Shown here one piece after another: positions 16,000-24,891 of a stretch of 64,000 nt of DNA. The notes beneath the pieces were generated by a model that saw only the letters and a list, made by a program, of their open reading frames with translations, was not told the origin of the DNA and did not search any database. Within the stretch, counting starts at the first letter, position 1. The number at the start of each line of letters is the position of its first letter. Both the position numbers and the translations under genes were made by a program. The stretch covers positions 1 through 64,000 of the forward strand of contig NZ_SDLI01000011.1 of assembly GCF_004123195.1 (NCBI RefSeq). Direction: 5' to 3'. Origin of the DNA: Ammoniphilus sp. CFH 90114. GTDB taxonomy: Bacteria; Bacillota; Bacilli; Aneurinibacillales; RAOX-1.

Positions 16000-16302
16000 C
16001 TAGTTCTGCTCGATCAGTCGATTAAACACGGCTTCATATTCATATTGATCTTCTTTTTTTTCAACCGGGACAATAAATAGTTCAACAACACCGAGTTCCG
16101 GATGTTGAAAAGAGTAAAGCTGTTGTGGCAAAAACACTTCTAGAGGTCCTGAAAAAAGCAAAGAAAAGCTCTCATAGATTGAATCTATGGATGCGATTCT
16201 CACGTCATGAAGTATCATCTCAACAGCAGTATCATCTAATTCTAAATAATAGGTCGATCCAACCGACTTTTGGAACTTTTCGAGTGGGATAAAATTTAAC
16301 AT
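16000..16302 (-). CDS. DUF6916-like protein
   Basis: A 100-aa protein with no signal peptide or membrane segment. It looks like the small DUF6916-type proteins that accompany microcystin-dependent/tail-collar genes: an N-terminal LEKFQKSVGSTYYLEL, a middle FSLLFSGPLEVFLPQQLYSF, then YSFQHPELGVVELFIVPV. Its AAGGGGGAAG site is well placed. First gene of the four-gene cassette on the minus strand. The family assignment is by recall of sequence pattern and context, without a search. Function unknown. Confidence 0.7.
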   Translation of the reverse strand: MLNFIPLEKFQKSVGSTYYLELDDTAVEMILHDVRIASIDSIYESFSLLFSGPLEVFLPQQLYSFQHPELGVVELFIVPVEKKEDQYEYEAVFNRLIEQN

Positions 16303-16502
16303 ACATCTTCCCCCTTCAATTGTTATTTATCTATTTCCTAGTCCCACTATTTTCATATTATGGTAGAATGGTACTAACTAAAAACGAGGTTTTTGCATAT
16401 TAAATATTTTCATAATAATCCTATAATAAACCAAATTGGATTATTTCGTAACTCTTTTTGCTAGAATACGGCTTCTGAAATCTTTTAAGGAGTGAGTTCA
16501 TA

Positions 16503-18176
16503 ATGAAGGAGAACAAACAGGTCTCAAGAAGGAAATTCTTAACTTATCTTGGCGCCGGAGCTGCAAGCTTAGCCCTATCACCCGGGAGTTTTGGGCTTTC
16601 AATAGAAAGGGCAAACGCTTATACTCTTCCCGAAAACCTCTTTAAACATCAGACTAGTAAATTATCCAGTTCTTTCCATTCTATTCTAGCAACGAATCAA
16701 GATCAATTGGTCGTACCCCAATCCATACAATTCGATGTTGTGGCTGCCTATGGTGACGTGATCAATAGCAATGGAGATACATACGGGTTTAACAATGGTT
16801 ATACATGTTTTTTTCCTATCGAAGGTTCCTCGAACCATGGCCTTCTCTGGGTAAGTCATGAATCAACAAACTCCCTTTGGGTAGAGGGCCAAAAAGAATT
16901 TGGCCATTATTCACTTGAACAAAAAAATAAGTTACTTTATAACCAAGGTGGTTCCATCATTGAAGTATACCGCAATCAAGAGGGAGCTTGGAAAATGGAT
17001 AAAACCTCTCCTTATGCTAGGCGTATTACGGGTTTGGACGCTTTTCAACTCACAGGACCCGCTAGAGGAGCAAGAGGGGTTCATGGGGGCAGTCGTGTTC
17101 AAGGGACGTTTGCCGGTGGGGCTGGTGGCAAAACCTTGTGGAATACGGTATTGTCCTGTGAAAAAAATATAGAGGCTACCTGCCAGGCTAATGGATTCGA
17201 TGCAACGCATTACGGCTGGATCGTCGAGATCGATCCTTTTAATCTTCAAGCCGAACCTGTTAAGCATACCGCTCTGGGTCGAATTCACCATAGCTTCGCC
17301 GCCATGGATTTAACCAAAGACCAACGAATCGTGGTGTACATGGGTGACGATACCGCTCATTCTTGTCTATTTAAGTTTATTAGTAAAGGAAAATACGATA
17401 AGTCAAGAGGCAAGGATAATAAAGAGCTTTTGACGGACGGAACGTTACTAGCAGCTAATCTAGAAGAAGGCAAATGGATCGAGTTAACGATTGAAGATGT
17501 TAAAAAGGTTCTAAACGATCATCAGTATACTCCTCCAGCCTCCATTGGTAAAACGAGAACAGAGCTCATTCAACAATTTAATGAACAAGCCGACATCCTT
17601 ATCTACGCCCATGAGGCTGCACTCCTTCTTGGAGCCACAGCCACAGATCGTCTTATCGATGTAACGATCCATCCTAAGGATCGATCGATTTTTATTGCAC
17701 ATGCTCACAACTTTGATCATGGTAATCTCCATGGTCAGATTGCGATGCTGGTTGAGAAAAATGCCGACTTAGGAGCCCGCGAGTTTGAGTTCGAGCAAAT
17801 CGTTACAGGTGGAAAACAAGCTGGTTTTAGCTCTCCTAGCAATCTCGTTTTTGATAGCAAAGGAAACCTTTGGATTACGACAACGATCCCTTCTGACAGA
17901 TTAAATAAAGGGATGCATGCCAGCTTTAAAAATAATGGATTATTTGTCATCACCAACAAAAAGGAAAATCTTTATACCGGCACTCAATTCGCTTCAGCGC
18001 CTGTCGAAGCTGAGTTAAATGGCTTAACCTTTTCTCCGAATGAACAGACTTTATTTTTGACGATTCAGCATCCTGGTGAGCTCTCCAAAAGCACCTCTCA
18101 ACCTACAAGTATGTGGCCGCATCGGATGGGCGACAACATGCCTCGTCCCGCATTGGTCGCGTTACGAGGATTTTAA
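16503..18176 (+). CDS. PhoX-type (DUF839) alkaline phosphatase, Tat-exported
   Basis: A 557-aa exported enzyme of the PhoX/DUF839 family, which hydrolyses phosphate esters outside the membrane with Ca/Fe cofactors. The twin-arginine signal is SRRKFLTYLG (Arg9-Arg10) followed by a hydrophobic stretch. Family landmarks are NNGYTCFFPIEG, GLLWVSHEST, GVHGGSRVQGTFAGGAGGKT, VLSCEKN, GRIHHSFAAMDL and the C-terminal NGLTFSPNEQTLFLTIQHPG. AAGGAG precedes the ATG. No clear Pho box was seen upstream. A strong terminator follows. Confidence 0.87.
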   Translation: MKENKQVSRRKFLTYLGAGAASLALSPGSFGLSIERANAYTLPENLFKHQTSKLSSSFHSILATNQDQLVVPQSIQFDVVAAYGDVINSNGDTYGFNNGYTCFFPIEGSSNHGLLWVSHESTNSLWVEGQKEFGHYSLEQKNKLLYNQGGSIIEVYRNQEGAWKMDKTSPYARRITGLDAFQLTGPARGARGVHGGSRVQGTFAGGAGGKTLWNTVLSCEKNIEATCQANGFDATHYGWIVEIDPFNLQAEPVKHTALGRIHHSFAAMDLTKDQRIVVYMGDDTAHSCLFKFISKGKYDKSRGKDNKELLTDGTLLAANLEEGKWIELTIEDVKKVLNDHQYTPPASIGKTRTELIQQFNEQADILIYAHEAALLLGATATDRLIDVTIHPKDRSIFIAHAHNFDHGNLHGQIAMLVEKNADLGAREFEFEQIVTGGKQAGFSSPSNLVFDSKGNLWITTTIPSDRLNKGMHASFKNNGLFVITNKKENLYTGTQFASAPVEAELNGLTFSPNEQTLFLTIQHPGELSKSTSQPTSMWPHRMGDNMPRPALVALRGF

Positions 18177-18187
18177 GCAAGCATGAT

Positions 18188-18223
18188 AAAAGCCATTTCT
18201 CTCTTGTTGAGAAATGGCTTTTA
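18188..18223. terminator. Bidirectional terminator
   Basis: AAAAGCCATTTCTC (18188-18201) pairs with GAGAAATGGCTTTT (18209-18222) around a 7-nt loop, between the convergent PhoX gene and the sigma-54 activator gene. Confidence 0.85.
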
Positions 18224-18237
18224 CTATCACAAAAATC

Positions 18238-19668
18238 TTAATTTCCTTTTGATATCCCGTACTTATTGAGCTTGTACTGCAAAGCCTGTCTCTTTAAACC
18301 CAGAGCTTCCGCTGTCTTACTGATGTTTCCTTTGCACTCTTCCAGAACCCCGACGATCGTATCTCTTTCGAATTCTTCTATCATATTCGGGAGATCGATG
18401 TTGCCCTTCGGCCGCTGCAAACGGTTGGTGACAGGCACCTGTCGAATGGACGCATCGAACAACTGATGTGGAAGATGGTGCTCTTCGATGACGTCATACC
18501 CGATATCCATAATATTAAAGGCCGATTCAATGGCATGCCCTAATTCTCGAATATTTCCGGGCCAGCTGTAGTGCAGCAATCGATCAAGAGCCTTGTCGCT
18601 AATCAGACGAACATGGGAACCAAATAGGCGATTAAACTTCTGGATAAAGTGGTTCACCAGCAACGGAATATCTTCTTTTCGTTCTTGAAGGGATGGCAAC
18701 TGTACGTACACGACATTGAGTCGGAAGAAAAGATCCGAACGCAGAACTCCTTGATCCAGGACTTCCTGTACGGGTGCATTCATCGCCGCAATGATGCGTA
18801 CATCCACTTCTTGCTCGGAAGCCGCGCCAATTCGGCGTACCTTCCCTTCTTGTAGAACCCGAAGAAGCTTCGCTTGCAAGGAAAGCTCTAGGCTGTTCAA
18901 CTCATCTAGAAAAAGAGTCCCTCCATTAGCCTGCTCAAAGATCCCTGGACGATCAATGGCGCCTGTAAAGGCTCCTTTCGTCGTTCCAAATAGAAGCCCT
19001 TCCATCAGCTCCTTCGGCACGGCCGCACAGTTTTGTGCGATAAACGCTTCATCTCGTCGGATGCTTGCATTGTGGATACTTTGGGCAACTAATTCCTTGC
19101 CCGTTCCCGTAGGACCACAGATCATCACTGGCGAGTGAGTCCGAGCCGCCTTCTTCGCAATAGAGATGGCTTGCCCGAAAGCCGCACTCTCTCCGATCAT
19201 GTCACTAAAATGATAATCGGCCGATCCGGAAGCCGGTTTGTTTTTCTTTCGCGACTCCACCAATTGCTGGCGAAGGTCTAATATTTGATCATACATGGTC
19301 ATAACGTTCGTTATATCTTTAGCCAATTCCACGGCGCCAATAATCTCTCCCTCTTCATAGAGAGGGTAGGTACTGTTAATCGAAGTCACCGTCTTGCCTT
19401 GCAGGTTTACATAGGTTTGTATCGTCTCAGCTGTTTCCGTTCCCTTCGTCAAGGCCAAGTAGAGCGTGCTGGTCTCATCCGTTAGAGAGGGATAAAGCTG
19501 AAAAATATTTCGACCCAAAACTTCTTCTCTCTTCAAGCCGTCGATTCCCGCCATAGTTTCGTTGTAAAAGACGGTTTCGCCTTGCTTGTCTACCATGTGG
19601 ACGCCGACATTAATAATGTTCAGGATCCACTCAAACTGGGATGTCCATTGCTTCCATGTCTTTTCCAT
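18238..19668 (-). CDS. PAS-domain sigma-54-dependent activator (RocR-like)
   Basis: A 476-aa bacterial enhancer-binding protein. A PAS sensor (about residues 12-115) precedes the AAA+ domain, with Walker A GPTGTGKE at about 185-192 and the sigma-54 contact loop GAFTGA at about 232-237. A C-terminal Fis-type helix-turn-helix is visible (ISKTAEALGLKRQALQYKLN). The ATG at 19668 has AAGGTG 5 bp upstream; an earlier in-frame ATG at 19731 is unlikely. No receiver domain, so it should respond to a small ligand through PAS. It is divergent from the amine-oxygenase operon and 4 kb from the sigma-54 promoter of kamA, its best candidate target in the window. Confidence 0.9.
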   Translation of the reverse strand: MEKTWKQWTSQFEWILNIINVGVHMVDKQGETVFYNETMAGIDGLKREEVLGRNIFQLYPSLTDETSTLYLALTKGTETAETIQTYVNLQGKTVTSINSTYPLYEEGEIIGAVELAKDITNVMTMYDQILDLRQQLVESRKKNKPASGSADYHFSDMIGESAAFGQAISIAKKAARTHSPVMICGPTGTGKELVAQSIHNASIRRDEAFIAQNCAAVPKELMEGLLFGTTKGAFTGAIDRPGIFEQANGGTLFLDELNSLELSLQAKLLRVLQEGKVRRIGAASEQEVDVRIIAAMNAPVQEVLDQGVLRSDLFFRLNVVYVQLPSLQERKEDIPLLVNHFIQKFNRLFGSHVRLISDKALDRLLHYSWPGNIRELGHAIESAFNIMDIGYDVIEEHHLPHQLFDASIRQVPVTNRLQRPKGNIDLPNMIEEFERDTIVGVLEECKGNISKTAEALGLKRQALQYKLNKYGISKGN

Positions 19669-19762
19669 TCTATCACCTTGATCCCGTAATATTTCTATTA
19701 TACCGAAATAACAGGCATCATTGCGTGCCAAATATTTTGCGGGAAAATCTTTAGTCCATCGA

Positions 19763-19791
19763 TTGTTGCCTTTTCCTTCCTGCTATATAAT
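19763..19791 (+). promoter_or_regulatory. Sigma-A promoter of the amine-oxygenase operon
   Basis: TTGTTG, 17 bp, perfect TATAAT, about 30 bp before the start codon at 19824. No correctly spaced sigma-54 element was found here; a minus-strand TTGGCAC is present but its GC partner is one base too far. Confidence 0.55.
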
Positions 19792-19823
19792 GACTATATG
19801 GAATTTTCTGATAGGGGGTACTC

Positions 19824-20774
19824 ATGACAAACCAAGCATTATTAGATTCTTTTCCTTTTCCATTAAGAGATGACATCTACCGCTTTTCCAATAATTCTAT
19901 ACCTCTAGTTCCACCATGTTCCATTGATGTCACCTCCACTTATGTCGAAGAGGTGAAATCAAAACGCGATCTTCTTTCGTCTCATCCGAATCGTTGCTAT
20001 CAATCTACTCCTCATACGATGACCGCGCAATGGGAGATTGTAGATTTGGTTGCTCATCATTTGGCTACATATTTTCCGGATCAGTTTCATTTAGAAAAGC
20101 ATGGGAATCGTTGGACAATCGGCAATGAGCCGTTGGGTGAGAGAGTATCCTTTACTTTTGGGGATTCCAGCACACTTCCTCAGGAGCCCCTCGACTTCAT
20201 AGGTCGACATGTACAAGAGGACTTGATCTTGATGATGCAGCGGGATGGAAACTTGTTCTTAGACGCCGGGCAGCTCTGCTTTCCCGCCAACTGGTCCCTT
20301 GCCTTTGATCTTGGGATGACCTTCAAAGAGATCCATAAGCCGATTCCTGGGTTTCAAGACCATGGGCTCGATGATCGCATCCTTAATTTCTTGATGAGGC
20401 TGGAGGCCGGACAACCTTGGGGTCGAAGGAACTGGTCGATGATGGCTGGAAGCCGGCTGGATACATCGCTAGAGACGTTTGACGAGTGGGGAAAGGCCAG
20501 ACATCAAGTCACAATGGAAAACGTCGGCGAGTTGGTCCATCTCCGCGTAGAGGTTCAGAAGTTGTTTCGCTTGCCGCGCAGCCACGGGATTTTCTTTACT
20601 ATCCATTCTCACATGCTCCCGCTTCATCTGTTGAAGCATAAGCCGGAATGGTTGCAACGCTTTTACCTCGTTTTGAGCGAGCTCCCCCACTCCATTGCTG
20701 ATTATAAAGGAATCGGGCTCTATCGAAACACGGCAGTGGAATACCTCAAGCGATTGCTGGATGAAAGCAGGTGA
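19824..20774 (+). CDS. DUF3445 heme-dependent oxidative N-demethylase family protein
   Basis: A 316-aa protein of the DUF3445/HODM family, the heme-containing catalytic subunit of dimethylamine-monooxygenase-type enzymes. Family stretches are VQEDLILMMQ, LCFPANWSLAFDLGM, IHKPIPGF and GRRNWSMMAGSRLD. It is followed within a few bases by a DmmA-like zinc-ribbon subunit and a flavin/[2Fe-2S] reductase, the usual partners. The expected reaction is NADPH- and O2-dependent N-demethylation of a small secondary amine giving formaldehyde; the actual substrate is not known here. Confidence 0.82.
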   Translation: MTNQALLDSFPFPLRDDIYRFSNNSIPLVPPCSIDVTSTYVEEVKSKRDLLSSHPNRCYQSTPHTMTAQWEIVDLVAHHLATYFPDQFHLEKHGNRWTIGNEPLGERVSFTFGDSSTLPQEPLDFIGRHVQEDLILMMQRDGNLFLDAGQLCFPANWSLAFDLGMTFKEIHKPIPGFQDHGLDDRILNFLMRLEAGQPWGRRNWSMMAGSRLDTSLETFDEWGKARHQVTMENVGELVHLRVEVQKLFRLPRSHGIFFTIHSHMLPLHLLKHKPEWLQRFYLVLSELPHSIADYKGIGLYRNTAVEYLKRLLDESR

Positions 20775-20781
20775 TCCAAAG

Positions 20782-21255
20782 GTGAAGTTTACAGACCTGA
20801 AACGCAAGTACTTGTTTTGTTCCGATGAATCAGGCAGTGGGGTTTTGGAGTCTTTGATTCAACATGTAAAAGAGAGAGAGCGTCCCTTTGAGTGGTATTA
20901 TCGATCGGAACTAGCCGCCATCCAAGCCTGGTTAAACCAACAAAGAATGGGGAGTTATCTTTATCTCGCTGGCTCGCGCGAGTTTGTTCTGCAGGTAAAG
21001 AAATGGGCGGAAGAAGCCGGTTTTTCTGAGGAAGAAATGCAATGGGAGATCGTAGGGGATCCTCAACGTCAAATTTTTTGCTGTCGCTGTCATGGTTTGC
21101 ATTTCACCGCCGCTGCAGAGGAGACGCTATGTCCTCATTGTGGGTTAGAGCTGAAGATTTCCGATCATTATTCCCGCCGTTGGGAAGTGTACCTAGGTTA
21201 TGTTGATGTTGCTCGGTTGAAGACAGGAGGAGGATCACAATGGCGAATCGAATAA
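20782..21255 (+). CDS. DmmA-like dimethylamine monooxygenase subunit
   Basis: A 157-aa protein with a C-terminal zinc-ribbon-like pair of cysteine knuckles (FCCRCHGLHFTAAAEETLCP, then HCGLEL) and a Rossmann-like middle, matching the DmmA subunit of dimethylamine-type monooxygenases. A GTG at 20782 (after AGGTGATCC) is chosen as start; an ATG at 20761 overlapping the upstream stop is an alternative. Its end overlaps the start of the reductase gene by 16 bp, so the three subunits are translationally coupled. Confidence 0.75.
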   Translation: MKFTDLKRKYLFCSDESGSGVLESLIQHVKERERPFEWYYRSELAAIQAWLNQQRMGSYLYLAGSREFVLQVKKWAEEAGFSEEEMQWEIVGDPQRQIFCCRCHGLHFTAAAEETLCPHCGLELKISDHYSRRWEVYLGYVDVARLKTGGGSQWRIE

Positions 21256-22199
21256 AGGTTAAGGTAAAAGAGGTCATCTTGGAATGTCCTGGGGTAAAAC
21301 GTTTTACCCTCGTTTCCCTTGATGGACAACCTCTTCCTGGATTTAGCGGTGGATCTCATCTCACGGTCGTTCTCCCGGGGAAATCCGATACACTAGAGCT
21401 AGAGCGCCACTACTCGCTTGTTTCTTCTCCTTTGCAGCAGGAAGAGTACCAGATTGCCGTTCGATTGACAGACCCGTCATCGGGTGGATCGAAATACATG
21501 CACGAACAGGTTCAAAAGGGCGATCTCCTTGAGGTCAGCTGGCCAAAGAATCACTTTCCTTTAAGCTTTCGAGCCAAGCACCACGTCTTTTACGCGGCAG
21601 GGATCGGGATTACGCCATTCCTGTCCATGATGGCAGAGCTAAAGGCCACCGGTCAGTCCTTCGAACTTCATTATGGAGCAAAAGAAAAGAGTGAATGTCC
21701 ATTCTACGGTCAACTCTCTTCTCAATATCGAGATCTGACCACCTTCTATTTCTCTAGAGATGGACGCAGAATGAGTCCCATGACCCTGCTGGATCACCGA
21801 ATCGGAACCCATATCTATATCTGTGGCCCAGAAACCATGATCGAGGAGTTTATCGACGCCGCGACGAGCTATGGATATCCTAAATCAAGCATTCATTTCG
21901 AACGGTTCACTCCTCCAAGGCCCAAAACGACTCACTCCTTCCAGGTCGATCTAGCAAAGACAGGATTTATGGTCGATATACCAGAAGATCAGTCCATCCT
22001 GGAAGTGCTGTTGAAACATGGCGTGAAGGCGTCCTATTCCTGTAAGGTCGGGGGATGCGGTACTTGTGAGGTGAAGGTCATCGAGGGGGAAGTGGATCAT
22101 CAGGACTCTTTCTTAAGTGACGAGTTCAAACGGGAAGGACAAGTCATGTTGCCTTGCGTATCTCGAGCTAAGGGAAAAAAATTAGTCATAGATCTGTAG
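21240..22199 (+). CDS. PDR/VanB-type oxidoreductase (flavin reductase with [2Fe-2S] ferredoxin domain)
   Basis: A 319-aa electron-transfer protein feeding the DUF3445 oxygenase. The N-terminal flavin-binding barrel has ELERHYSLVSSP. The NAD(P)-binding domain has AAGIGITPFLSMMAEL and IYICGPETMIEEF. The C-terminal plant-type ferredoxin has cysteines in YSCKVGGCGTCEVKV plus a final MLPCVS. Strong AGGAGGA site before the ATG at 21240. Last gene of the operon, followed by a terminator. Confidence 0.88.
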   Translation: MANRIKVKVKEVILECPGVKRFTLVSLDGQPLPGFSGGSHLTVVLPGKSDTLELERHYSLVSSPLQQEEYQIAVRLTDPSSGGSKYMHEQVQKGDLLEVSWPKNHFPLSFRAKHHVFYAAGIGITPFLSMMAELKATGQSFELHYGAKEKSECPFYGQLSSQYRDLTTFYFSRDGRRMSPMTLLDHRIGTHIYICGPETMIEEFIDAATSYGYPKSSIHFERFTPPRPKTTHSFQVDLAKTGFMVDIPEDQSILEVLLKHGVKASYSCKVGGCGTCEVKVIEGEVDHQDSFLSDEFKREGQVMLPCVSRAKGKKLVIDL

Positions 22200-22208
22200 A
22201 AAAGAATT

Positions 22209-22245
22209 GAGGGCGCCCCGTGATCACCAAGGGCACCCTCTTTCC
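22209..22245 (+). terminator. Terminator after the amine-oxygenase operon
   Basis: GAGGGCGCCC and GGGCACCCTC pair (one mismatch) across a 12-nt loop and are followed by TTTCC. It may also serve the convergent ABC operon ending at 22248. Confidence 0.65.
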
Positions 22246-22247
22246 TG

Positions 22248-23009
22248 TTATTTAATAATTCGCAGAAACGCCTTTAGACGTTCACTCTTCGGATCGGTCA
22301 AGACGACCTTAGGATCTCCTTGCTCCTCGATTAAGCCATTATGCATGTAAACCACACGATCGGCGACTTCTCGGGCAAAGCTCATCTCATGGGTCACCAC
22401 GATCATGGTCATTCCTTCTTTGGCCAGATCCCTCATCACGTTTAGAACCTCGCCCACCAACTCCGGATCCAGGGCCGACGTGGGCTCATCAAACAGCATG
22501 ATCTTCGGATTCATCGCTAACGCTCGCGCAATCGCTACCCGTTGCTGCTGTCCACCGGATAACTTACGTGGATACACGTCCTTCTTATCCTGAAGTCCAA
22601 CTTTGTTTAGGAGCAGCATAGCTTCTTTGATGGCGTCTTCTTTCTTTTTTCCAAGGACTTGAATCGGGGCTTCAATAACGTTTTCCAAAACAGTCAAATG
22701 AGGAAAAAGATTAAACTGCTGAAACACCATCCCCACTTCTCGCCGGATGAGTCCAATGTTTTTTAAGGATTCGTCAAGATTGATTCCGTCGATGTTGATC
22801 CTTCCACTCGAGATCGTTTCTAAACGGTTCAGGCAGCGAAGCAGAGTACTCTTCCCTGAACCGCTGGCCCCGATAAGGGCAACGACCTCTCCTTTCCCAA
22901 CGGTAAGGCTAATCCCTTTCAGTACTTCTAGTGAACCGTAGCTTTTATGAACATCCTCAATGGTTACGATCGTCTCTGCTACGGAAGTTTGTTGTGCCGC
23001 CAAAGCCAT
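22248..23009 (-). CDS. Polar amino-acid ABC transporter ATP-binding protein (second system)
   Basis: A 253-aa GlnQ-type ATPase with Walker [10 protein letters not shown], signature LSGGQQQR, Walker [15 protein letters not shown] and switch VVTHEMSFA. It is similar to, but clearly distinct from, the ATPase at 7467. The ATG at 23009 follows AAGGGG; a GTG two codons upstream is an alternative. Last gene of SBP-permease-ATPase, the reverse order of the first system. Confidence 0.9.
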   Translation of the reverse strand: MALAAQQTSVAETIVTIEDVHKSYGSLEVLKGISLTVGKGEVVALIGASGSGKSTLLRCLNRLETISSGRINIDGINLDESLKNIGLIRREVGMVFQQFNLFPHLTVLENVIEAPIQVLGKKKEDAIKEAMLLLNKVGLQDKKDVYPRKLSGGQQQRVAIARALAMNPKIMLFDEPTSALDPELVGEVLNVMRDLAKEGMTMIVVTHEMSFAREVADRVVYMHNGLIEEQGDPKVVLTDPKSERLKAFLRIIK

Positions 23010-23029
23010 TTTCACCCCTTCTTCACCCC

Positions 23030-23686
23030 CTACTGCTCACTAGCTGACAGGCGGAATTCGACTTTGTTGATAATATAAGAAAATAAAGTTGTCAGTACAA
23101 GATAAAGGACAGCTGCCGCAATGTAAAATTCAATGAATGCAAAGTTCGTAGAGGCAAAGCGCTGAGATACCATCATCAGCTCCGATACCGTTACGAGCGA
23201 AGCCAGCGAAGAATCCTTTAACATCGAAATCGCCTGATTCCCTAAAGCAGGGATACTCACTCGAAAAGCCTGAGGCAACACGATCCGCCTCATGGTCTTC
23301 CAATAACTCATGCCCAGAGACTCCGCTGCTTCAATTTGGCCTTTAGGTACCGATAAGATCCCCCCTCTATAAATCTCCGCAATATAAGCTCCCGCGTTGA
23401 CTCCCAAAGCAAGGATGGAGGACAGGAACGGCCCGATATCAATCCCTAATTGAGGTAAACCGAAGTAAACAAGAAACAACTGTACAAGGACTGGAGTTCC
23501 TCGAATAACCCAAAGATAAAAGTCTACCAACCAAACAAGGGGCCGAATCTTAGAAATCTTCATTAAGGCTGCAATTAATCCGAGAATCAGGCCCAGAATA
23601 ATAGATAAAACAGAGATCTCAAGCGTGACCCATGCTGCTTCAATCAGGAAAGGAACAAACTTAGTAACTAACGAAAAATCCAGCAT
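23030..23686 (-). CDS. Polar amino-acid ABC transporter permease (second system)
   Basis: A 218-aa permease with the family motifs [18 protein letters not shown] and [20 protein letters not shown]. About five membrane segments are visible. It lies 11 bp after the binding-protein gene and 20 bp before the ATPase. Specificity is not readable from sequence. Confidence 0.9.
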   Translation of the reverse strand: MLDFSLVTKFVPFLIEAAWVTLEISVLSIILGLILGLIAALMKISKIRPLVWLVDFYLWVIRGTPVLVQLFLVYFGLPQLGIDIGPFLSSILALGVNAGAYIAEIYRGGILSVPKGQIEAAESLGMSYWKTMRRIVLPQAFRVSIPALGNQAISMLKDSSLASLVTVSELMMVSQRFASTNFAFIEFYIAAAVLYLVLTTLFSYIINKVEFRLSASEQ

Positions 23687-23697
23687 TTTTTCCTCCC

Positions 23698-24489
23698 CTA
23701 GCGAATATCTCGGTCAAACCATTTTTGACTTATTTTTTCATAGGTTCCGTCTTCCATCATGTCCTTCAAATGCTTATTAATCTCATCTCGGAAAGCCGCT
23801 TCTTCTTTATTAAGCGCGATTCCAACATCTTCACTATAGAGCATATCTCCGACCGTTTTGAAAGGATAACCCTTCTCCTTCATCAGCGCGGCACCCACAA
23901 CCTTGTCCGTAATGACTCCTTCTACTCTTCCGTTTTTCATATCCTCAAAGGTCAGAAGATCGCTCTTATACGTCACCATCTCCGCACCTAGTTCGGCCGC
24001 TTTTTGTTCAAATGTAGTTCCAATTGAGACCCCTATCTTTACCCCCTTTAAATTAGTAGGGTCCGTAATCGCGGAGCTCTCTGGCACAAACAATTGGGCT
24101 CCTGTTCGGTAATAAGGATCCGTGAAGTCTACCTTTTCCTTTCGTTCATCGGTGATCGTCATACTCGAAATAATAATGTCATACTTCTTCGAAAGAAGCC
24201 CTGCTAAAATACTATCCCAAGGAGTCGCTATGAAATTTGCCTCAACACCCATCCGAGAGGCAATCTCATTCGTGATATCTACGTCAAATCCCTCTAACTG
24301 ATTCTTATCATTAAAATAATTAAAAGGTGGAAAAGCTCCTTCAATCCCTACATTCATTACTTTCTCTGACTGAATCTTGTCCAAAACGCCATTCCCTGAG
24401 GACCCTGTCGTATCCTTAGCTCCACAGCCTGCAAGAAGAACCACCGATAAAGTCATTCCCAAAAACCATTGAAGTCGATTTTTTTTCAT
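23698..24489 (-). CDS. Amino-acid ABC transporter substrate-binding lipoprotein (second system)
   Basis: A 263-aa SBP family 3 lipoprotein with lipobox VVLLAGC. Family stretches are LEGFDVDITNEIASRMGVEA, FTDPYYRTGAQLFV and the C-terminal YEKISQKWFDRDI. It is similar to the SBP at 6670, so the two systems probably handle related polar amino acids with different affinity or regulation. First gene of its operon. Confidence 0.9.
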   Translation of the reverse strand: MKKNRLQWFLGMTLSVVLLAGCGAKDTTGSSGNGVLDKIQSEKVMNVGIEGAFPPFNYFNDKNQLEGFDVDITNEIASRMGVEANFIATPWDSILAGLLSKKYDIIISSMTITDERKEKVDFTDPYYRTGAQLFVPESSAITDPTNLKGVKIGVSIGTTFEQKAAELGAEMVTYKSDLLTFEDMKNGRVEGVITDKVVGAALMKEKGYPFKTVGDMLYSEDVGIALNKEEAAFRDEINKHLKDMMEDGTYEKISQKWFDRDIR

Positions 24490-24711
24490 AATGCATTTCC
24501 CCCTCTTTTATATGTAATAAAAACAGTAGAAAATGAAGAGGTTAACCTCCTTCCATATTTTTATTATTTTATTATTCAATAATAACACAAGATTTAGTAA
24601 ATTATAAACAATAAATTTACCAGATTTTATTAAATCGATTAATCAATTTGATTGGTTTAACATACAATATTGCCGTTAGGCGGCCATGGGGTGTAGATGG
24701 CTTTTTACTAG
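24490..24711. other. AT-rich promoter-side region of the second amino-acid ABC operon
   Basis: No gene is visible. The stretch is very AT-rich between 24520 and 24660 (runs such as TTTTTATTATTTTATTATT). It presumably contains the operon promoter, but no single -35/-10 pair stands out. It borders the left end of an IS-like element at 24712. Confidence 0.4.
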
Positions 24712-24734
24712 ATTTTTTAAACAAAATTGTGGAT
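24712..24734 (+). repeat. Outer left terminal repeat, copy 1
   Basis: 23-bp sequence identical, in inverted orientation, to the right terminal repeat at 25647-25669. Preceded by TACTAG, as is the inner left repeat of copy 2 (61075). Confidence 0.85.
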
Positions 24735-24816
24735 AAGGGAAAAAGAATTGGAAGCTCAATCGTAACGCCAAACTATTGTTGCCACACGATGTGTAAGGGG
24801 ATCTCTAACTATGTTC

Positions 24817-24839
24817 ATTTTTTAAATAGAATTGTGGGT
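24817..24839 (+). repeat. Inner left terminal repeat, copy 1
   Basis: Direct repeat of 24712-24734 with four differences, 105 bp further in. The 82-bp spacer between them shows no clear similarity to the equivalent 80-bp spacer of copy 2. Confidence 0.8.
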
Positions 24840-24891
24840 AGGTAAAATAAATTTGATATCATTAAGGATGAACAGAAACCAAAGTTTCTAA

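Noticed and set aside
19720-19745. TTGGCAC on the minus strand upstream of the sigma-54 activator as a -24/-12 promoter
   Set aside because: The GC partner is one base too far (13 instead of 12 bp from GG), which normally abolishes sigma-54 recognition.
24712-24839. Direct repeats with about 80-nt spacer near the IS-like gene as a CRISPR array
   Set aside because: Only two direct copies, AT-rich transposon-end sequence, and an inverted third copy at the other end; no cas genes. These are terminal repeats.
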